Shown here: piece after piece, positions 57,410 to 64,000 of the stretch
Layout: every line of letters starts with the position of its first letter
Position numbering within the stretch: the first letter of the stretch is position 1
Source: Tubulanus polymorphus
Taxonomy: Eukaryota > Nemertea > Palaeonemertea > Tubulaniformes > Tubulanidae
Assembly: GCF_964204645.1 (NCBI RefSeq)
Contig: NC_134036.1
Span: forward strand, 2,480,001-2,544,000
DNA length: 64,000 nt
Direction of reading: 5' to 3'
Notes under the pieces: model-generated
Seen by the model: the letters and a program-made list of their open reading frames with translations, nothing else
Databases searched by the model: none
What the model was told of the DNA's origin: nothing
Made by a program: the position numbers and the translations under genes

Positions 57410-57668
57410 AGGTTGTCATTAGTAATTTATCATGATTGTATCGAATGATAGTTTTACTGAATCATTGAAGTTATCGAGAATCAGAAGGTCGTTATTAGTT
57501 AGAAATCATAATTTTACTGAATCGTTGAAGTTATCGAGAATTAGAAGGTCGTCATTAGTAACTAATCATAATTTTACTGAATCGTTGAAGTTATTGAGAA
57601 TGAGAATGTCGCCATTAGTAACTAATCATAATTTCACTGAATCGTTGAAGTTATTGAGAATAAAAAGT
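57410..57668. repeat. 60-bp satellite array 3
   Basis: Four to five monomers in the same orientation as array 2 (TTTTACTGAATCGTTGAAGT, TATCGAGAATTAGAAGGTCG, TCATTAGTAACTAATCATAA). The first unit is most diverged. Confidence 0.93.
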
Positions 57669-57849
57669 TTCGCAGTAGATGTAACAGATTAAGTATTTGG
57701 CAGTTTGCCCGCGGGGGTGGCAGAAGGGCAGCGGCAAATACGGCATGCTACTAAAACCTCGTGCTCGCTGTGCTATTCCATTAAGTCATTAGGCTGCTAA
57801 ATAAATCCGACTTGAGAACTTTAAATCTCTTAGTCAATAAATCGAATTA

Positions 57850-58185
57850 GGGCGAGAGAGCGAGAGAGAGACAGACGCAGGGTGAATGCAAGACTCCACC
57901 GTGGTGAGTAAAACTGCGGGGTCTGTTTGCTTGTCTAGTGAGAGAGGGGAGAGAGGTACCTGGAAAGAGGGGTTTGGTTGCTGGCCTGCTGATGGGGAGG
58001 AAGTGAGAGGTGAAGAAGATGGTAATTGAAGAAGGGGTCTGTTCGCTTCTCTCGGGAAAGAGGGGGAGGGGAATTGGAGAGGTGAATATGCGCTGAAAGA
58101 AGGGGTCAGTTTGCTTGTCTAGAGAAAGGGGGAAGGGAAGTAACCTCTCTCGAGAGGGGTTTGGTTCTGGTCTGCTGACTTCCAA
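57850..58185. repeat. Purine-rich tract with ~90-bp imperfect repeats
   Basis: Mostly GAGAGA/GGGGAGAGG. The phrase GGGGTC(T/A)GTTxGCTT + (G)TCTxG occurs at about 57918, 58034 and 58103, and GGGGTTTGGTTxCTGGxCTGC at 57968 and 58155. Strand asymmetry suggests triplex-forming potential. Confidence 0.75.
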
Positions 58186-58879
58186 TTGCATTCTGAACGT
58201 CTTTAGTCACTGTGTTTCTCCCATATATTTTAAATGTACTTTATACAATCAGATGTAGCGTCGGAAAACTGAATATAATGGTATTAAAGAAATTTTCCAA
58301 GGATGGGAAGGGCTCTAGCACCTTCCCATGGATGAGGAAAACTTTTTTTTCGCACTGCACTTTCATACTTGTAGACGTCATCTACGCGTAGGAAGAACGT
58401 GATTGGATTATATATTCAGTGACGTCATAAATCAATGATATTTCTATTACACCAATTAGTGAGATAAAGATAAAGAGGACAATGATAGAGATCGTGGTGG
58501 TGCGGGAGACTCAATCAGCAATTCATTATACTATCAAATAGCCGTTACCCGATGTTGATTATACCCGGCCAGACGTGACTGCTATTGCCGTTTCGATATT
58601 TCTATACAAAACATTCCATCATCTTTGATGTCTGAGCCGATGTAAGTAAAGATCACAAACAGAAAATTGCTTTGGTTTTCGAATAAGGCGCCCCCTCAAA
58701 ACTAAATCCAGTGCGCAACAGCAAAACTGCATTTGGTTTGTCTCTATCTAATTGGCATTCCAACTACAATTTACATCAACGATTAAACATTGAAATATAA
58801 ATAGGCATTGATGCTGATTTGTTATGTTCTAAAATTGTCAAGCTATTTGTGTCGAACCAACCTGTAAAAAATGACCCAC

Positions 58880-59110
58880 ACTTCTAAAAAGCTCATCGCA
58901 AGTTCAAATAAAGCAAAAAAGCTCATTGCAAATAGATGACCCAAAGCTTTAAAAAAGCTCATTGCAAATATATGACCCGTAACTTAAAAAAAAGCTCATT
59001 GCACGTTTAAATAAAGTAGAAATAAAGCTCATTGCAAATAGATGACCCATAGCTTTAGAAAAGCCCATTGCAAATATATGACCCATAACTTAAAAAAGCT
59101 CATTGCTACC
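58880..59110. repeat. ~40-bp minisatellite, ~6 copies
   Basis: Units AAAAAGCTCATTGCAAATA + (G/T)ATGACCCAxAxCTTxA, with two units replaced by GTTxAAATAAAGTAxAAA spacers. Confidence 0.9.
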
Positions 59111-62100
59111 TTGCAAGTTCGCATTAACAATACTTAAAAAAATTTGCCAAATACTTTTAAAAAGAATCAAGTTCTTTCTAGTAATATAATCTAATTCAGT
59201 CGTATGTGGGAGAAATGAAACATATTTGTTGAAGAAAGAATCGAAGCGCAGTCAATCTCATCATAGAACAGCGTATTGACTTTTGCAGCGGAGAACGAGA
59301 GGCCGTGAACGCTTTATTGGTAAAACTAGCACGTGTGTAACAACAAATATATATCTGGTACAAATACCTAGTAACACGTCTCTCTACTAAATATCTGTGA
59401 TTAGATTCTAAATGACGCCCCGACCTCAGCAACTCGGCGGCGCCTCTCTCGGTGTGTCAGGCGCCATTTCGATAAGCTATTCTGCTGTTTTCGGTGGAGC
59501 GCGCCTTCTAGGAGAAATTATCTCAATTCGCGATACCAAAATCTTCATCATATATTGTTACGTGTGGTTTGAGCAACCAGTAAATGGTGATTTTATTGCA
59601 AGTTTCGCGAAATTTTTAGAAAAAAAATTCATATTTCTTTTAATTTGGAATACAATAAATTTCAGGGCTGCCAACATCCGAAAAGGGCTATCAGAAACAA
59701 ATTGAGATTTTTCCAGTTACATTTCTATGAAATATGTAAGAAAATGTTCAAAATAATCGGTTATCGACAGGAAGATCTTCAATATCATCTTTCACATTTC
59801 TGTACAAATTAATCAGAAATCAACTTTAAGTTCATCAGTAACATCTTTCAAATGTCTGTATGCGTCAAACAAATCGAATCAAATCAGTAGTTCTTGTTAT
59901 AAAATAGTAACAGATATTGAAAATCAGGAACAGTTGACAGCTCTATATTGTAATCTCAACTAGGAAGGATGGATTTAGCCATACGGTGGTCGATATCGGT
60001 CATACGATAAGCGGATACATTTAATTTAGAAAGGCGTTAACAACACAACAGAACAGAACGTTAGAAATAAAATAATCGCATAGCGACAAAAAGATAAGAA
60101 TTTAAGATTTGTCAACGCGTCACAATGAAACCGTTAATTTCCGCACCCGGCAACACGCTAGACTGCATTCCCATTTCTTAATCTGCCCACAAACTCCTCC
60201 GTCGTTTTCGTCCGTTTTTTTCGCCGTAAAATGTGATAAATAATAAATATTTCGTAAATTGTTTTCGGCGACGACGAGGATTTTGATGGACGGGTGCGTG
60301 GTTTTTTCTTCTCGCGGTCGAGAGGGAGATGTGACGAATGTTGGGAAATGAAAAATTAATCCTTATACATCACCGGCATTTATCTCAAATAGCGCCGTGG
60401 CGAGGTGATTTATATGCATTTACTGAAATCATCTGTAAAACTAAACACATCAGAAAAAATGGCCGTTTTCATAAATTCATCGTGACGTGGATATATAGCT
60501 CGCTACTTCCGGTAAAGATGGCTACCTTCATTTTTATTCCTTGACGTCATCGAATTGATGTGGTCACGTTTTACATTAATATCCACTGCCTCTTTTTGAA
60601 AAAAGTGCCCGTCTTTGAGGTGAGGCGGTCAAAATTTGACCCTGTGTCTGACCCTATGTTCTTGACGTTGGGGCCTGTTTTAAAGACTGGTTTTATCTTT
60701 AACCTGGAGATTAAATTGATTAATTTTCAATTCAGTTAACCCCCGGATTAAAGATAATACCAATCTATTAACCTGGGCCACGATTTCTGACATTTTTCCA
60801 TCGAGATTTTAGTTACACCTGGTACGCTGTTTGCTCGCATGCCGCAGGTGGTAGCGATGAAAGAGCCGGCACGCAGTCACGTGGTACGTGTGTGCGTTTA
60901 GCTGGCTGGGTAAACTTTTTCGGGAGGAAAATTCAGGATGAAAGATAAATTTATAATTCTCGAAATATGAATTCGTAACCGGCGGGTAAAATTTCGAATT
61001 GTGCGGCGCTTGGAATCGGCGAGGTGAAAATCGTTCTTACAGTCCCGCTGTTCCTATTAAAGTTTGAAGCGATCTGTTGTTTTTCCGATTGGGCGCGAAA
61101 TCATCGGCGGATTTTTCATTCCGATTTTTCGAACATCGATTATGAATATTATAACTGTTTGAATTTGCTTTGTGAGATTCCGGCCGAAACTATCATATTT
61201 TCTGATCCGATTATCTCAAAATATCATCGTGGTTGTGGTATATATCATAGAGTATTGATATAAAGATGGCGATGCAGAGATGTTTGATTTAAAACTCATT
61301 TTGCAGACGACACGATTTATAGCCCTAGACCTACGATAAATCTTTGACCCGGCAAAATCGACGGACGAAAATTCGATTTATTCGTGAATTATTTCAAGAC
61401 TTCGCTTCGAAGTTTATAGCGATCGCCATTCATTAATTTCGCCATCAAAATCTAATGAATGTGTTTGTTTACCGGAGGTAGCTACGCAGTGAATATACAA
61501 ATCAGAATATTTTCTCGTCATATCCTGAAGTTTATGCGTAATCACGTTTAGCCGTTAATTTTGAAATTTGCAGTTTTGTAAGATTTTTAGAAATCTAGAA
61601 TTATAGGCTGTTCCGAGAACTTTTAACAGATTCAGATAGTCGCTGAGATACTCCGGAATTTTAAATTAATGCAAATTCACGTTTGACCGTTAATTTAAAA
61701 TTATTTGATTTGAATATTCGCCGCGCGCCGACCGGAAGGTCGTCGATCGAGCGAAGAAACAAATGACTTTCCGTTTCCGGGTCGCGCGCTGTGGTCAAGG
61801 TCGGCGGAAATGATGTCGATGACGAATTTCAAACGCTCGCTCACGAACCGTCGAAACTGTTGAATTCATCTTTACACATTTTTATTGATTTTTTTTTTAA
61901 CATGCACGGGTTCATCTTGGCACGAATTGTAAGCGAAAACGGTTTCTCACTGAACGGCTGTTTCGGCGGCATTTCGAGTCGCTTTATCACGAAACGTTTT
62001 CGTTTCAATTACGGTTAAAGAAGTTCTTGTTTTCATCGAAATTCGATAAAAACAGAAATAAAACTTGAAAATAATTTTCGACGCGCGAAGCCCTCGGAAC

Positions 62101-62842
62101 TTCCCACAATCCGCTCTGAGAGAGGTTGCCGTGCGATACGTACGTAATTGTTGAGATTCAAAATCACTCAACAATGGTGTTCCGTTTTTTAACACCCTCT
62201 CGACACATTACGGGAATGTTGAGCGTAGGAACGGATCCATGTTCTAACTTTGACTACCTCGCAAAAGGGGACTTTTTCAAAAAAGGTACATTAGGAATCT
62301 ACCCGATAAGCCATATTCAATTTGTCTCATATGTTCATGATTGCTTCTTAAGTTTTCGAAAATACTCGGAATTTGTCCTGCCTTTCTTCAAAAAGGGCAT
62401 TTTAAATTTTTGAGGCATCCTGGATTTACCCTGCAGAAAGAACATTGCAGTAACTTTTCTGCAAGTTTTTCTGTGACCTCGTAGATTTAGATTTATATGT
62501 AGATGCAGCGGGACTAAATACAATCTGATCGATCTAAATTTTTCGTGCTTTATCGTATTCAAATTTATGAATCATCTTGTTATGATTTTATCGATTTCGT
62601 AACGGACGGTTATTTTTGTTACGATGCGATTTGTTGGATCTAGATTCAAATCGCTCTATGAACGTCCCCGAGAGTCTAATTACACGATTTAGATCACACG
62701 AGACCGAATCATTTTGTGATCACGATCGCGGGATTATTTCCGGATTATCGGTGTCAGATTTCATTGATAAATCGTCAACTAATTTCACTCGGGGGGCACG
62801 AAACTTTTAAATTTTATGGAATAATCTACTTCATAATCTTCA
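59111..62842. other. Intergenic, no gene seen
   Basis: Several short open frames (59412-59705, 60338-60544, 61024-61263, 61791-62018) have no recognisable domain or convincing splice partners. CpG-rich islands around 60120-60330 and 61720-62000 could be promoters of a gene beyond the window. TGACGTCA occurs at 60541-60548. Confidence 0.35.
60670..60780. mobile_element. Family F foldback element
   Basis: GGGGCCTGTTTTAAAGACTGGTTTTATCTTTAA is matched, inverted, by TTAAAGATAATACCAATCTATTAACCTGGGCC. It resembles 47108-47219 in layout and sequence. Confidence 0.8.
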
Positions 62843-63057
62843 GGGGGTACAGTTGCTCAAAAGTTGGTTAAATAGTGATAACATAGATAACCAGTGGATA
62901 GTTAACATGGTGACAATCAAAACTTAATTGTTATGCTATCTATCTGGCTGGGGCTGTAGTTGCTCAAAATAATGCTGGTTAGAGTTAACCAGTGGATGTT
63001 GAAATAGTGGCGTTTGAAACCTAATTGTTGCTATGGTATTTATCTGGGGGCTGCAGT
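62843..63057. repeat. Two family A units in tandem
   Basis: Each opens with (G)GxxxCAGTTGCTCAAAA or GTAGTTGCTCAAAATAATG and ends with a (G)CTATxTATCTGG block; same orientation. Confidence 0.75.
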
Positions 63058-64000
63058 ATTTTCCACACGGAAGCAACCATATTTTCCGGACAAGCCTTAA
63101 TGGTCACGTCTATTTTGTCATTTTTGGAAATGCCTATATCCCCAATTGAATTGATGATATAATTGTTGGAATAAGGAGTTTGTCATAGTCATTGAAGTGC
63201 CTATGTTGCAAAATACTCTGTAAATTTGAGCCAATAGAATAATGATGTCTTCTGAGGATTTCATGGATTTTGCCATCTTTTGCCAAATGAAATAATGATG
63301 TCATTTGGGCATTTGTGAAGTTTGCCTTTTTTTAATTGCTTATGTTGCTCAAACAGTTGATGATATCAAAGAAGCATTGACCGATGTTGCCATCTTATCC
63401 AAAGCGTATCTGTCAATCAAGGGGTTAAGGCTCTCAGGAACACCTTTCATATTTTTGAACGAATCAGTAATCAACAGTAAGGCCTTCAGTAACATCTTTC
63501 ACATTTCTGTTCAAATCACTCAGTAATCAAGAATGGTACAGTCATTGGGGAATTTATGGAGTTTGCCTGCATTTTGTAAGTGCCTGATGTCAACAAATTA
63601 ATCGGTGATGTCTTTTGGAGATTTATGAAGGTATCATTTGAGTGGCCATCTTGTCTGGATTGTTTTCATTGTTTTTTATTTGATATATCACTGATACGTA
63701 AATGAAGATACTGGTACAATGATGATATTATCTTTCACTGCTAGATCGGACCGTCGAGAGAAGGTCAACGAACTAAATCTCCAGCAGACAAGAGAAATGT
63801 CGTTTTAAACTCCGGCTGTATCCAATCGTCCGAGAACAACAAAGAGATAACATGCGGTCTAACCGTTTAGTGAGCGATAGCGGAAACGTGTCCTGGCGGT
63901 AAATAGTACGCGCAATTAATGCGTAGTTTCCGATGTGTGATAGGGATAGCGATAAATGAGCAATGGGACTAATCCCTACTCGCGAGTGCACCTTTTATCT
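63058..64000. other. Intergenic to window end, no gene seen
   Basis: Diverged repeats of the phrase AATGATGTC...TTTGCCATCTTxTGCC (63238-63410) and AGTAACATCTTTCACATTTC (63488, related to ~59785). No coding exon supported. Confidence 0.4.

Overview
The window is ordinary animal nuclear DNA. Genes are split by many short GT-AG introns, and the sequence between them is full of small foldback elements, minisatellites and (AT)n runs. The gene content suggests a lophotrochozoan such as a mollusc, annelid or brachiopod: a peptide-receptor-like GPCR pair, a receptor phosphatase with a fucolectin-type ectodomain, a METTL24-like enzyme and a tRNA-derived SINE. I cannot name the species. No viral, toxin or prokaryotic genes were seen.

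Layout: (1) 1-4770 is a tandem duplication, each unit carrying one intronless class-A GPCR gene. The coding parts are about 99% identical while the flanks are clearly more diverged. (2) 6213-10274 is a four-exon ER-lumenal FKBP7/14-type protein (FKBP domain, two EF-hands, C-terminal HDEL) with a very long P/Q/G-rich N-terminal extension and several altered active-site positions. (3) 12180-17220 is a seven-exon proteasome beta-4 (PSMB4) gene. (4) 19893-22899 is a six-exon Rab GTPase. (5) 24802-34605 is a 33-exon receptor-type tyrosine phosphatase: signal peptide, Cys-rich module, fucolectin-like domain, EGF-like module, fibronectin III repeats, furin-like site, one membrane helix and two PTP domains. 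The catalytic Cys of D1 is Gly, and D2 has lost its WPD loop. (6) 34606-43669 is repeat-rich with one weak exon candidate. (7) 43670-48011 is a seven-exon METTL24-like membrane-anchored methyltransferase. (8) 48012-64000 is mostly non-coding, with two weak minus-strand coding candidates (50811-51524 and about 54917-55147).

The genes do not form a pathway. The second theme of the window is its repeats. At least seven short interspersed families recur within 64 kb: a GTTGCTCAAA foldback (A), a GATACCTTGTTTCTC foldback (B), a 114-bp element (C), a TTAA-flanked piggyBac-like MITE (D), a 506-bp hairpin element (E), GGGCC-type foldbacks (F) and a CRE-containing 75-bp unit (G). Two nested insertions give relative ages. 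A 60-bp satellite monomer occurs at three separate sites.

Exon boundaries were worked out by hand from splice sites, reading phase and family conservation. Splice phases agree across all five multi-exon genes, with one awkward junction in the phosphatase gene.
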